Of a stretch of 64,000 bases of DNA, positions 37,591 to 45,020 are shown piece by piece; within the stretch, counting starts at the first letter, position 1, and each line of letters starts with the position of its first letter. The notes under the pieces were generated by a model that saw nothing but the letters and a program-made list of their open reading frames with translations, was not told where the DNA came from and searched no databases. Origin of the DNA: Geothrix paludis (lineage in GTDB: Bacteria > Acidobacteriota > Holophagae > Holophagales > Holophagaceae). The DNA is taken from positions 1,054,001 to 1,118,000 of the forward strand of contig NZ_JAKZLC010000001.1 in the NCBI RefSeq assembly GCF_022808815.1. The letters run 5' to 3'. Made by a program: the position numbers and the translations under genes.

Positions 37591-37623
37591 GGCGCGGAGC
37601 GTGGGGGATTCGAAGTCACTGAA
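37572..37623 (+). repeat. 52-bp direct repeat, copy 1 (contains inverted tRNA-Ser 3'-end remnant)
   Basis: Matches 37768-37819 at 51 of 52 bases (G/A difference in TTGTTT/TTATTT). It contains half of the terminator stem plus GGAGCGTGGGGGATTCGAAG, which is a degenerate reverse complement of the tRNA-Ser(GGA) T-arm and acceptor (GGAGAGTGGGGGATTCGAAC). Confidence 0.9.
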
Positions 37624-37696
37624 ATGCTGGCAGGTAGGCCCCGCCAGAGGCTGTCCAGTGGACAGCCGGAGGCGATAAGGGCCGTGCCAGCATTTC
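37621..37696. repeat. 76-nt nested hairpin between the two direct repeats
   Basis: Outer arms GAAATGCTGGCA (37621-37632) and TGCCAGCATTTC (37685-37696) pair over 12 bp. Inside are GGCCC/GGGCC, then CGCC/GGCG, then GGCTGTCC-AGT-GGACAGCC (37649-37667). The symmetric purine internal loop (AGA/GGA) and tri-base cap suggest a structured RNA or a mobile palindromic repeat. Strand of any transcript unknown. Confidence 0.8.
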
Positions 37697-37767
37697 GTGC
37701 GGCCGGAGGGGACGCCGCACAGCGGTGGCCCCGGAGGGAATCCCCCAGGATCACCCCACCTCGGCCC

Positions 37768-37819
37768 TCGGCGGGCGCACTTATTTGGCGCGGAGCGTGG
37801 GGGATTCGAAGTCACTGAA
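37768..37819 (+). repeat. 52-bp direct repeat, copy 2
   Basis: Second copy of the 37572-37623 element, 196 bp downstream, ending 43 bp before the mobB start. The unpaired half-terminator GCGGGCGC is included, so the copy is more than a tRNA fragment. The stretch 37697-37767 between the hairpin and this copy holds no gene. Confidence 0.9.
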
Positions 37820-37862
37820 TCTCCGCCGCGAACGCGCCATCATGGCGGCGGAGGGATTTGTC

Positions 37863-38378
37863 ATGAAGGTCATGGGCATCGTCGGCTGGAGCGGCAGCGG
37901 GAAGACCAGCCTGGTGGTCGAGGTGCTGCCGCTTCTCAGAAAGGCGGGGCTGAAGGTCTCGACCATGAAGCACGCGCACCACCGCTTCGACGTGGACAAG
38001 CCCGGGAAGGACTCGTTCCGGCATCGGGAGGCCGGCGCCTCGGAGGTCCTGGTGGTGACCTCCTCGCGCTGGGTGCTGATGCACGAGTCCAGGGAAGAGC
38101 CCGAGCCCAGCATCGAGTCCCTGATCGAGCGCATGACGCCCGTGGACCTGCTCCTCATCGAGGGCTTCAAGACCCACTCGCACCCCAAGCTGGAGATCCA
38201 CCGGGAGTCCGAAGGCAAGCCCCTGCTCTGCCCCGAGGACCCGGGCATCGTGGCCGTGGCCAGCGACCGCCCATTGCCCGGGCTGAAGATCCCTGTGCTG
38301 GACCTGAACGATCCATCCGCCGTCGCCGAGTTCATCCTCGCCCACACGGGCCTGCGGACGCCCCCTCAGGCCATGTAG
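37863..38378 (+). CDS. mobB: molybdopterin-guanine dinucleotide biosynthesis adapter MobB
   Basis: A 171-residue GTP-binding protein with a P-loop in MGIVGWSGSGKTSLV (about residues 3-17) and the MobB blocks KHAHHRFDVDKPGKDSFRHR and VDLLLIEGFKTHSHPKLEIH. MobB assists MobA in attaching GMP to the molybdenum cofactor. No other Mo-cofactor gene is nearby. GGAGGGA lies seven bases before the ATG at 37863, which excludes the long upstream frame through the repeat block. The last 13 bp overlap the convergent TauE gene. Confidence 0.95.
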   Translation: MKVMGIVGWSGSGKTSLVVEVLPLLRKAGLKVSTMKHAHHRFDVDKPGKDSFRHREAGASEVLVVTSSRWVLMHESREEPEPSIESLIERMTPVDLLLIEGFKTHSHPKLEIHRESEGKPLLCPEDPGIVAVASDRPLPGLKIPVLDLNDPSAVAEFILAHTGLRTPPQAM

Positions 38379-39154
38379 TGCTTGTAGAAGTACCAGGCCG
38401 AAAGGATGAAGCCGATGGAGACAACGCCGACGCGCACGGTCTTGCGGCCGACGCGGTGGGCCATGTGGGAGCCGAAGAGGCCGCCCAGGCCCGCGGCCAC
38501 GGCCATGATGCCGACGAGGGCCCACTGGACGTTGCCGGGGTGCCGCAGGAACTCCATGGCCAGGAAGGCGAAGATGGCGATGCCGTTGATGCACAGGGCC
38601 AGCAGGTTCTTGAGCCCGTTCATCTGGTGGATGTCCGTGAGACCCAGGAGACTCAGCGCCGCCAGCATGAGGATGCCGATACCCGCGCCGAAGTAGCCGC
38701 CGTAGATGCCCACGATGAACTGGAAGATCATGGCGCCCACCCACCAGCCCGGCGTGCGGTTGTGGCTCCCCATCTTCTTCAGGAGCTTGTTGACGGGATC
38801 ATTGGCCGCCAGCAGGATCGTGGCCACCAGGATCAGCCAGGGCACGAGGTTGTCGAAGACCTTCTGGGGCGTGACCAGCATGAGCCAGGCACCCAGCGCA
38901 CCGCCCAGCAGGGAGGGCGGCATCAGCCGGATGGCGAATTCCCGGATGCCGACCAGATCCTCGCGGTGACCCCAGAACCCGCCAATGGAGCCGGGCCACA
39001 GGGCCAGTGTGCTCGTCACATTGGCCTGCTGACCCGTGAGCCCGATGCCCAGCAGCGAGGGAAAGGACACCAGCGTGCCGCCCCCCGCGATGGAGTTGAT
39101 GGCGCCAGCGGCGAAGGCCGCGGCCATGACGGTGAGCGCGTGTCCGATGTGCAT
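38366..39154 (-). CDS. TauE/SafE family membrane transporter
   Basis: A 262-residue protein with about eight membrane helices. The family repeat is visible: AAFAAGAINSIAGGGTLVSFP at the N-terminus and QFIVGIYGGYFGAGIGILML in the second half. TauE/SafE proteins export sulfite, sulfoacetate or other organic anions. The start at 39154 was chosen at MHIGHALTVMAA; a longer frame to 39190 exists. Transcribed alone, with a strong hairpin upstream. Confidence 0.9.
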   Translation of the reverse strand: MHIGHALTVMAAAFAAGAINSIAGGGTLVSFPSLLGIGLTGQQANVTSTLALWPGSIGGFWGHREDLVGIREFAIRLMPPSLLGGALGAWLMLVTPQKVFDNLVPWLILVATILLAANDPVNKLLKKMGSHNRTPGWWVGAMIFQFIVGIYGGYFGAGIGILMLAALSLLGLTDIHQMNGLKNLLALCINGIAIFAFLAMEFLRHPGNVQWALVGIMAVAAGLGGLFGSHMAHRVGRKTVRVGVVSIGFILSAWYFYKHYMA

Positions 39155-39177
39155 ACAACCTACGATGACAGGCGCCA

Positions 39178-39233
39178 CAGAGCCTGTCACACACTCCCTG
39201 GGACCGGCGGAAAGGGGTGTGCGACAGGCTCTG
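39178..39233. repeat. long hairpin between TauE and LivJ-type genes
   Basis: CAGAGCCTGTC (39178-39188) pairs perfectly with GACAGGCTCTG (39223-39233), and inner ACACACTCCC / GGGGTGTGC extends the stem. There is no T-run, so it may be a 3'-end structure for the binding-protein gene (stop at 39253) or a dispersed palindrome. Confidence 0.7.
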
Positions 39234-39252
39234 GGGGCGTCTCAAGCGGCGG

Positions 39253-40401
39253 TCACTTCCACTTGAATGGATAGATCGGTTTCTTCGTGGCGTACTGGGG
39301 AGGCCACACCGTTTCGTGCTTGCCGTTCTGGATCTGCTCCACCAGCATCTGGTGCTTGTTCTGGTTCGTGTAGCCGCTGTAGTCGATGAACCGGACGTCG
39401 CCCATGATGCCGTTCCAGTGGCCGCCGCGCAGCTCGGCGCGCAGCTTCTCGCGGTCGCCGCCCACCTTGGCCGCGGCCTCCGCCATGACCATCATCGACG
39501 CGTAGGCGTTGGCGGCATGGTAGGGAACCTCGGCCTTGCCGAACTTGGCCTTGTAGCGCGCCCCGAAATCCTTGGCGCCGGGCCAGTTCACGTCGGTGGT
39601 CCACTGGGTGCTGGAGAACACCCCATGGGAGATGGCCTGCTCCCGCGCGAACTCGGAGGACGCGAAGCCCGCGCCCGCGCCCAGGAAGGCCTGGGGCTGG
39701 AGGCCCACTTCGCGCGCCTGGCGCATGAGCAGAATGCCGTCGGCCACGTAGGACACCATGAAGACCAGATCGGGCTTGGCCGCCTTGACCTTCGCCAGAG
39801 TGGAACGGTAGTCCGGCGAGCCCGCTGCGTAGGCCTCCTCCATCACCACCTGGATGCCCACCTGGGCCGCGTAGGCCTTGGCGGACTTGGCGCCCGAGGT
39901 GCCGAAGTCCGTGTTCTCGTTCAGGATGGCCATGGTCTTCGGCTTGCCCAGCTTCTGGGCCATGGAGATGAGGATGGAGGCGTAGTCCTCGGTGGTGGCG
40001 CTGAGGCGGAAGACGTACTTCTGGTTCTGCCGGGTGATGTCCTCCTTGGAGGCCACGGGCACCAGGAGCGGCACCCGGTACTTCTCGGCCAGCTTGGACA
40101 CGGCGTTGGCACAGGCGGAGCTGTAGGGCCCCACCACCGCGGCCACGCGGTCGCGGGTCACCAGCTTCTCCAGGGCCGACATGGAGACCTGGGGTTTGCC
40201 CGTGTCGTCCTCCGTGACCAGCTCGACCTTGATGCCCTTCTTCTGGAGGTCTTCCATGGCCAGCTTGTAGCCGTTGCTCATGTATTCGCCGATGGGCGCC
40301 TGGGTGCCCGTGGCGCAGTTGATGACGCCGATCTTCACGGGCGTCTGCGCCTGCAGGGCCAGCCCGAAGGCGAACAGGGAAGTCAGGACTCTCGCTTTCA
40401 T
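39253..40401 (-). CDS. branched-chain amino acid-type ABC substrate-binding protein
   Basis: A 382-residue periplasmic binding protein of the LivJ/receptor-like fold. A signal peptide (FAFGLALQAQT) is followed by VKIGVINCATGTQAPIGEYM, then VAAVVGPYSSACANAVS and YAASLLISMA-like segments (here YASILISMAQK). These proteins capture amino acids, amides or other small solutes for ABC import. No permease or ATPase gene of that system is present in the window, so it is an orphan whose partners lie elsewhere. AAGGAG precedes the ATG. Confidence 0.93.
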   Translation of the reverse strand: MKARVLTSLFAFGLALQAQTPVKIGVINCATGTQAPIGEYMSNGYKLAMEDLQKKGIKVELVTEDDTGKPQVSMSALEKLVTRDRVAAVVGPYSSACANAVSKLAEKYRVPLLVPVASKEDITRQNQKYVFRLSATTEDYASILISMAQKLGKPKTMAILNENTDFGTSGAKSAKAYAAQVGIQVVMEEAYAAGSPDYRSTLAKVKAAKPDLVFMVSYVADGILLMRQAREVGLQPQAFLGAGAGFASSEFAREQAISHGVFSSTQWTTDVNWPGAKDFGARYKAKFGKAEVPYHAANAYASMMVMAEAAAKVGGDREKLRAELRGGHWNGIMGDVRFIDYSGYTNQNKHQMLVEQIQNGKHETVWPPQYATKKPIYPFKWK

Positions 40402-40498
40402 GCGGGCTCCTTTGGGGATCGATGGATGGTTGGATGCTGGCCGGGAGAGTAACATGCCTGTGCCTCGCCCTGCGTGGCAGCCCATCCCCGAGGCCACC

Positions 40499-41509
40499 AT
40501 GCGTATTTTCCTGGCTCCGCTCCTGTCCCTCGGCCTTCTGGCGGCCCCTCCCGGCTCCGGCTTCCGCACGCAGAAAGCCCTGCCCGTCGGCGGGCCCGGC
40601 GGGTGGGACTACGTGACCCTCGACAGCTCCGCCCGGCGCCTCTACGTGCCCAGATCCGATCGGGTGCTGGTCCTCGATCTGGATGGCAAGCCGGTCGGGG
40701 AGATCCAGGGCACCGACGGGGTTCACGGCGTGGCCCTGGCCCCTGCACTGGACCGCGGCTTCACCAGTAATGGCCGGAGCGGCACGATCACCATCTTCCG
40801 GCTGTCGACCCTGGAGATCCTGGGCCAGGCCCAGGCCACCGGCGAAGGGCCCGACGCCATCCTCTTCGAGCCATCCACCCAGCGGGTGTTCAGCTTCAAC
40901 GGCCGGGGGAGGAACGCCACGGTCTTCGACGCCGCCACGGGGAATGCCGTGGGGACCATCCCCTTCGGCCACAAACCGGAGTTCGCTGCTGCGGACGGCC
41001 AAGGGCATGTGTTCGTGAACCTGGAGGATTCGGCCGAAGTGGCCGTGATCGATGCGAAGAGGCTCACTGTGGCGCAGCGCTGGTCCCTGGCGCCTCTCCA
41101 GGATCCCACGGGCATGGCCATCGACCTGAAGCACCGCCGGCTCTTCATCGTCGGCGGCAACAAGCTCATGGTGGTGCTGGACGCCGAAACCGGGAAGATC
41201 GTGGCTACGCTCGCCATCGGGGCCGGCGCCGATGCCGCCGCCTACGATTCCGAGTTGGGCCTGGCCTTCAGCTCGAATGGGGAAGGCACCCTCACCGTCA
41301 TCCGTCAGGAGGGGCCGGATCGGTACACCATCCTGGAGCAGGCCCCCACCAAGCGGGGGGCCCGCACCATGGCCCTGGACGAGAAGACCCACCGGATCTA
41401 CCTGCCCACCGCCGAGTTCATGCCCGCCCCCGCCGCGACAGCGGAAACCCCAAGGCCCCGGCCCGCCATGACGCCCGGCAGTTTCCAGATCCTGGTGGTG
41501 GGTCGCTAG
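40499..41509 (+). CDS. YncE-like secreted beta-propeller protein
   Basis: A 336-residue exported protein with a signal peptide (about 18 residues) and repeating beta-propeller blades: YVTLDSSARRLYVPRSDRVLV, GVALAPALDRGFTSNGRSGT, and VFSFNGRGRNATVFDAATGN. YncE-like proteins have a seven-blade propeller; ligands are largely unknown, and some are surface-exposed or PQQ-linked. The Pro-rich segment near 310-320 is low complexity. The gene is divergent from the binding-protein gene 97 bp away and overlaps hutD by 4 bp at the 3' end. An ATG at 40454 is an alternative start. Confidence 0.85.
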   Translation: MRIFLAPLLSLGLLAAPPGSGFRTQKALPVGGPGGWDYVTLDSSARRLYVPRSDRVLVLDLDGKPVGEIQGTDGVHGVALAPALDRGFTSNGRSGTITIFRLSTLEILGQAQATGEGPDAILFEPSTQRVFSFNGRGRNATVFDAATGNAVGTIPFGHKPEFAAADGQGHVFVNLEDSAEVAVIDAKRLTVAQRWSLAPLQDPTGMAIDLKHRRLFIVGGNKLMVVLDAETGKIVATLAIGAGADAAAYDSELGLAFSSNGEGTLTVIRQEGPDRYTILEQAPTKRGARTMALDEKTHRIYLPTAEFMPAPAATAETPRPRPAMTPGSFQILVVGR

Positions 41510-42093
41510 ACGGTGTTGAGCTCGATGACCACCAGCGCCGCGCCCCCGTACCCCGGGACCAGCTGAAGGGCGCCGGGGGCATCCTCCATCCGCAGTAGAT
41601 GGCGCCGGCCCAGGTGCAAGCCCACCTCGGGAACGTAGACGGTCCCTTCGGCCACGAAGACGATCAGGGTCGAACCCGCCGGCCAGGACAAGGTGCGGGG
41701 TGCGGCCAAGCGGAAGGACTCCATCCGCGCGTGGCAGCATCGTGGATCCACCATCAGGTTGAAGTCCGTGCAGGGCCCGCCCACCAGCGCAGCCGTGGCC
41801 GGCCAGTCTCCGGAGAAGCGGAGGGGCGCCAGCGGTTCGGTGAGCCGCACTCGGCCACGGGGACCGAAGTCGAGGTCGAAGCCCTCACCCTCCAGCAGGA
41901 GCAGCCACCGCTCCAGGCCCGGGAATGCGGAGAAGGGCCCGGATACCGCCACCTCCGCGGAACTCAGCCGCCAGCGGAAGCCCGATTCCAGGGAAGCCCC
42001 GGGCGGTTCCACGGCCAGTTCCAGCGTCGTGCCACCGCCGTTCTTCCAGGGCATCCGGCGGCCTTCCGCCGGCGTGATGTGCCGCCACGTCAT
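41506..42093 (-). CDS. hutD: HutD family protein
   Basis: A 195-residue cupin-like protein. The opening RHITPAEGRRMPWKNGGGTT is the HutD hallmark, with RWRLSSAEVAVSGPFSAFPG and the late FVAEGTVYVPEVGLHL. HutD accompanies histidine-utilisation genes and may bind formyl-glutamate or adjust Hut regulation, but no other hut gene is here. Its ATG overlaps the upstream methyltransferase-like gene's stop by 4 bp. The long upstream frame beyond 42093 is an artifact. Confidence 0.92.
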   Translation of the reverse strand: MTWRHITPAEGRRMPWKNGGGTTLELAVEPPGASLESGFRWRLSSAEVAVSGPFSAFPGLERWLLLLEGEGFDLDFGPRGRVRLTEPLAPLRFSGDWPATAALVGGPCTDFNLMVDPRCCHARMESFRLAAPRTLSWPAGSTLIVFVAEGTVYVPEVGLHLGRRHLLRMEDAPGALQLVPGYGGAALVVIELNTV

Positions 42094-42737
42094 CGCCTGC
42101 CCTCCAGCCTCCGGGCCTCCGCCCGGCTCAGGATCCTCCAGGGCCGCGGGAGCAGGCCGGGAACCCGGTCCATGTAATCCCGGTACGCGCCGCCGAACCG
42201 GGCCAGGAGCTTCCGCTCCTCCAGCCACGATCCGACGATGAAGTAGATGGTGATCCACCCGGCCGACACGAGTCGCGCCGCGTTCATGTCGCGGGTCCAG
42301 AGGATCACCAGGGACAGGCTGTACCACGGATGCCGAACGAAGCGGTGCAGGGCCGAGATCCGGAACGGCTCCAGATCTTCGGCCATCCCGCGGCGCATCC
42401 GGAGCTGCCGCCATCCCAGGAATTCCCCCAGATCGTATCCGGCGGGCCAGGCGACCAGGATGCCAACCGCGACGAGGGCCAGTCCGTTCATCACCCAGGC
42501 GCCGACCCCCGTCCAGCGCCACACCCAGGCCCCAGGCCGGTAGACCAGCAGCCAGAGGATCGGCAGGAGCGCCAGGCAGGCGATCAGGTTGTAGGCCAGC
42601 CGATAGGCGGAAACCAGGCGCGGGAGATGGGCGGCCACGGCACGCTTTAATCCCAGGGAGGCCAGGCTGGAATGCAGGGCGGCGTAGGCGACCCACGCGA
42701 GGGAAAGCAGCATCAGGTTGGCGGTGTCGGCACCCAT
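42090..42737 (-). CDS. isoprenylcysteine-carboxyl-methyltransferase-like membrane protein
   Basis: A 215-residue protein with about five membrane helices. The C-terminal block RFVRHPWYSLSLVILW, then WLEERKLLARFGGAYRDYMD and RVPGLLPRPW, matches the ICMT/phospholipid-methyltransferase-like family (RHPxY, EExL, FG..Y..Y, VP). These enzymes methylate lipid-linked or small substrates with SAM; bacterial substrates are unknown. The start at 42737 precedes the first helix. Coupled to hutD by overlap, though no functional link is evident. Confidence 0.78.
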   Translation of the reverse strand: MGADTANLMLLSLAWVAYAALHSSLASLGLKRAVAAHLPRLVSAYRLAYNLIACLALLPILWLLVYRPGAWVWRWTGVGAWVMNGLALVAVGILVAWPAGYDLGEFLGWRQLRMRRGMAEDLEPFRISALHRFVRHPWYSLSLVILWTRDMNAARLVSAGWITIYFIVGSWLEERKLLARFGGAYRDYMDRVPGLLPRPWRILSRAEARRLEGRR

Positions 42738-42806
42738 GGGACGATTGTGGACGCCCCGGTCTCCGAGGGCCACCGGCAGAAGCCGCAGGCGGGTTATCCT
42801 GGGGCG

Positions 42807-43739
42807 ATGCATCTGACCTGGCCCCAGCCCGCGCGCGTCGCGCTCGTCCTAGCCCTGCTCTGGGTCGCCTATGTCCTGCTCTGGACGCCGGGTCCCCTCT
42901 CCCTGAGGCTGCTGGGGCTCTATCCCAAGAAGCTGGGCTCACGGGTGGTGGGTTGGGCCGCAACCCGCTCCTTGCCGGCCTCCTGGCGCGAGCCCCTGCT
43001 GGGGCGTTTTGCGGGTCACTACGGCATCGACCTGGCCGAGGCCGAGCAGCCCCTGGCGGGCTACCCCAGCCTGCAGGCCCTGTTCACACGGCGACTGAAG
43101 CCGGGCCTCCGGCCCCAGGAGGCGGTCGCTCCCGGATTCCTGAACAGCCCCGTGGACGCCCGAATCATCGCCAGCGGTCGCATCGCCTCCGGCACGGCCA
43201 TCCAGGCCAAGGGCCTCACCTACCGCGTGACGGAGCTCCTGAAGCACGAGCGCGGCGCGGAGCGCTTCGAGGGCGGCCACTACCTCACCCTCTACCTCTC
43301 ACCCAAGGACTACCACCGCATCCACGTGCCGCTGGAGGGCCGGGTCACGGCCGTCAGCCGTGTGGAGGGCGAGCTCTGGCCCGTGAACGACGCCAGCACC
43401 GCCAGCGTCCCGCGCCTCTATGAGCGCAACCGCCGGGCCGTCTGGACGGCCCTGGGCGCGGGCGCCTGCGAGGGGCTGGAGGTGGCCGCGGTCCTGGTGG
43501 GCGCCACCCACGTGGGCGGCGTGGTCATCGACGACCGCTGGCTCGGGGGCCGAGCCCTGCCGAGGGATGGCGGATTCCCCGTGAACCTGCTGCCCTGCGC
43601 GCCGGGCGAGGACCTCGGCACCTTCGAATTCGGCTCCACCGTGGTGCTGCTTGTGGGCGGCCCCAGAGCCAAGGATTGGGCGCCGCTTCGTGCGGAAGGG
43701 GCTGTGAAGGTGGGACAGCGATTGGGAGCCTATCGGTGA
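42807..43739 (+). CDS. psd: phosphatidylserine decarboxylase
   Basis: A 310-residue membrane-associated enzyme that makes phosphatidylethanolamine from phosphatidylserine. The proenzyme self-cleaves at a Ser to form a pyruvoyl group: the motif FGST with Ser277 is visible near the C-terminus. Catalytic-region blocks YLSPKDYHRIHVPLEG (His near 170) and GELWPVN are present. An N-terminal membrane helix (about 11-30) extends past the core. The stop overlaps the GTG of scpB by 4 bases (GTGA), so the genes are translationally coupled. Confidence 0.95.
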   Translation: MHLTWPQPARVALVLALLWVAYVLLWTPGPLSLRLLGLYPKKLGSRVVGWAATRSLPASWREPLLGRFAGHYGIDLAEAEQPLAGYPSLQALFTRRLKPGLRPQEAVAPGFLNSPVDARIIASGRIASGTAIQAKGLTYRVTELLKHERGAERFEGGHYLTLYLSPKDYHRIHVPLEGRVTAVSRVEGELWPVNDASTASVPRLYERNRRAVWTALGAGACEGLEVAAVLVGATHVGGVVIDDRWLGGRALPRDGGFPVNLLPCAPGEDLGTFEFGSTVVLLVGGPRAKDWAPLRAEGAVKVGQRLGAYR

Positions 43740-44410
43740 ACGAATCCGACCTCTTCCACCAGGATCCCCTCTGGGAGGAGGGCGGCGACCTGCCGGGTGC
43801 CCTGGAGGCCCTGTTCACCGCCGCAGGCGAGGTGCTGGACCTGCCTCGCCTGCGCGAGCTGACGGGCCTCGGCGACGGCGCCCTCCAGCAGGGCATCGAG
43901 AAGCTGCAGGAGCGGCTGGGCGGCTCCTGCGGCCTGCGCCTCCTGGAGGTCGGCGGCGGCTGGCGCATGGCCACCAGCCCGCTCTACAAGGAGATGGTCG
44001 CGCGGCTGGTGACCACCACCCGCAGCGGCAAGCTCACGCCAGCGCAGATCGAGGCGCTGGCCATCATCGCCTACCGCCAGCCCGTCACCATCACGGAGCT
44101 GAACGCCATCCGCGGCGTCACCAGCAGCGCCAACCAGGTGAAGAGCCTCATGGAGCGGCAGCTCATCACCCCCGCGGGACGCAAGCCCGTGGTGGGCCGG
44201 CCCATGATGTACGCCACCACCCAGGCCTTCCTGCTGCACTTCGGCCTGAAGAGCCTGCATGACCTGCCGCAGTTGGAGGACTTCGGAGAGGCCCGCCTGG
44301 AGGCCCAGGCCCTGGCCTCGCTGGAACCTCCGCTTCCCGAGGACGGCCTCTTCGGCGAAGGGGCCATGGAGATGATCGAGGACCTGCCGGACGAAGGGGC
44401 CGAACCATGA
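43736..44410 (+). CDS. scpB: segregation and condensation protein B
   Basis: A 224-residue non-SMC subunit that binds ScpA and SMC to organise and separate chromosomes. Tandem winged-helix blocks are visible: TPAQIEALAIIAYRQPVTI then TSSANQVKSLMERQLITP and GRPMMYATTQAFLLHFGLKS, typical of ScpB. The GTG start at 43736 overlaps psd; the ATGA at the end overlaps the zinc-ribbon gene. scpA is not in the window. Confidence 0.95.
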   Translation: MNESDLFHQDPLWEEGGDLPGALEALFTAAGEVLDLPRLRELTGLGDGALQQGIEKLQERLGGSCGLRLLEVGGGWRMATSPLYKEMVARLVTTTRSGKLTPAQIEALAIIAYRQPVTITELNAIRGVTSSANQVKSLMERQLITPAGRKPVVGRPMMYATTQAFLLHFGLKSLHDLPQLEDFGEARLEAQALASLEPPLPEDGLFGEGAMEMIEDLPDEGAEP

Positions 44411-44658
44411 GCCAGCCCACCACCCTCAGCCTCCAGGAGCACCCGGAGAAGCCGAAGGTCGAAAGCCCCACCGGCTTCGTGCTCCAGTCCTGGCAGAAGG
44501 GCTGCCTGCTGATCGTGCTCCTCGGCGTCCTCTACCTGCGCATCTGGCGTCGCAAGCGGGCCCAGATCCTCGTCTGCAGCCACTGCGGGAAGAAGAACCC
44601 CCCGCACCAGAGCAACTGCCAGAAGTGCGCTGCCCCGCTGATGCGGATTCATGGGTAG
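44407..44658 (+). CDS. small membrane protein with zinc-ribbon tail
   Basis: An 83-residue protein with one membrane helix (about 32-47, KGCLLIVLLGVLYL), a basic stretch, then a four-Cys zinc ribbon: CSHC at 57-60 and CQKC at 71-74. The start overlaps scpB by 4 bp, so it is in the psd-scpB transcript. Function unknown; such tails bind Zn and may contact protein or nucleic acid near the membrane. Confidence 0.78.
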   Translation: MSQPTTLSLQEHPEKPKVESPTGFVLQSWQKGCLLIVLLGVLYLRIWRRKRAQILVCSHCGKKNPPHQSNCQKCAAPLMRIHG

Positions 44659-44660
44659 CG

Positions 44661-44720
44661 ATCAGCTATCAGCTGTCAGCCATCAGTAACTGAGAGCTGA
44701 TAGCTGATAGCTGACAGCTA
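44661..44720. repeat. AGCTGATAGCTG inverted repeat between convergent genes
   Basis: ATCAGCTATCAGCT (44661-44674) pairs with AGCTGATAGCTGAT (44695-44708) over 14 bp. A second pair GCTGTCAGC / GCTGACAGC (44672-44680 / 44710-44718) overlaps it, allowing two alternative hairpins. The right part contains the stop codon of the minus-strand gene. No T-run. Confidence 0.85.
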
Positions 44721-44948
44721 GAACTCGATGTCGATGGACTCTTCGGCGAGGTCGTTCTCTTCGCCCAGCACTTCGCAAGCGGCACCGTACATCTGGAGCA
44801 CGGCGGTCTTGCGGTTGCTCAGGCTGGTGAGCAGGTCCTTCACGCGCTGCACTTCGGAGGCGATGGTGTTGTTGATCTGGGACACTTCGGAGCGGCAGCG
44901 CTCGCGGGTGGTCTCGTAGAAGGCCTTCTGATCCTGGCTCAGATCCAT
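44718..44948 (-). CDS. small coiled-coil-like protein, unknown
   Basis: A 76-residue protein with G/C-ending codons. It begins MDLSQDQKAFYETTRER and is mostly helical (SQINNTIASEVQRVKDLLTS), ending in an acidic tail (LGEENDLAEESIDIEF). No family recognised. It is downstream of the kinase gene and in the same direction, 72 bp after its stop, and may be translated from that transcript. Confidence 0.65.
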   Translation of the reverse strand: MDLSQDQKAFYETTRERCRSEVSQINNTIASEVQRVKDLLTSLSNRKTAVLQMYGAACEVLGEENDLAEESIDIEF

Positions 44949-45020
44949 GGGTACTCCCGGGGCTTCAAGTCTGTTCGGAAAAGCTGATCTTATCCGGGTC
45001 CAGGGTCCGGGGCCACCGGC

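Noticed and set aside
37249-37815. Minus-strand ORFs in the tRNA-Ser(GGA) repeat block with WGIRTP-like translations
   Set aside because: Such translations come from the tRNA T-arm and its copies, a known misannotation pattern; they are not proteins.
37572-37819. CRISPR-like array
   Set aside because: Only two copies of a 52-bp unit, no regular spacing and no cas genes.
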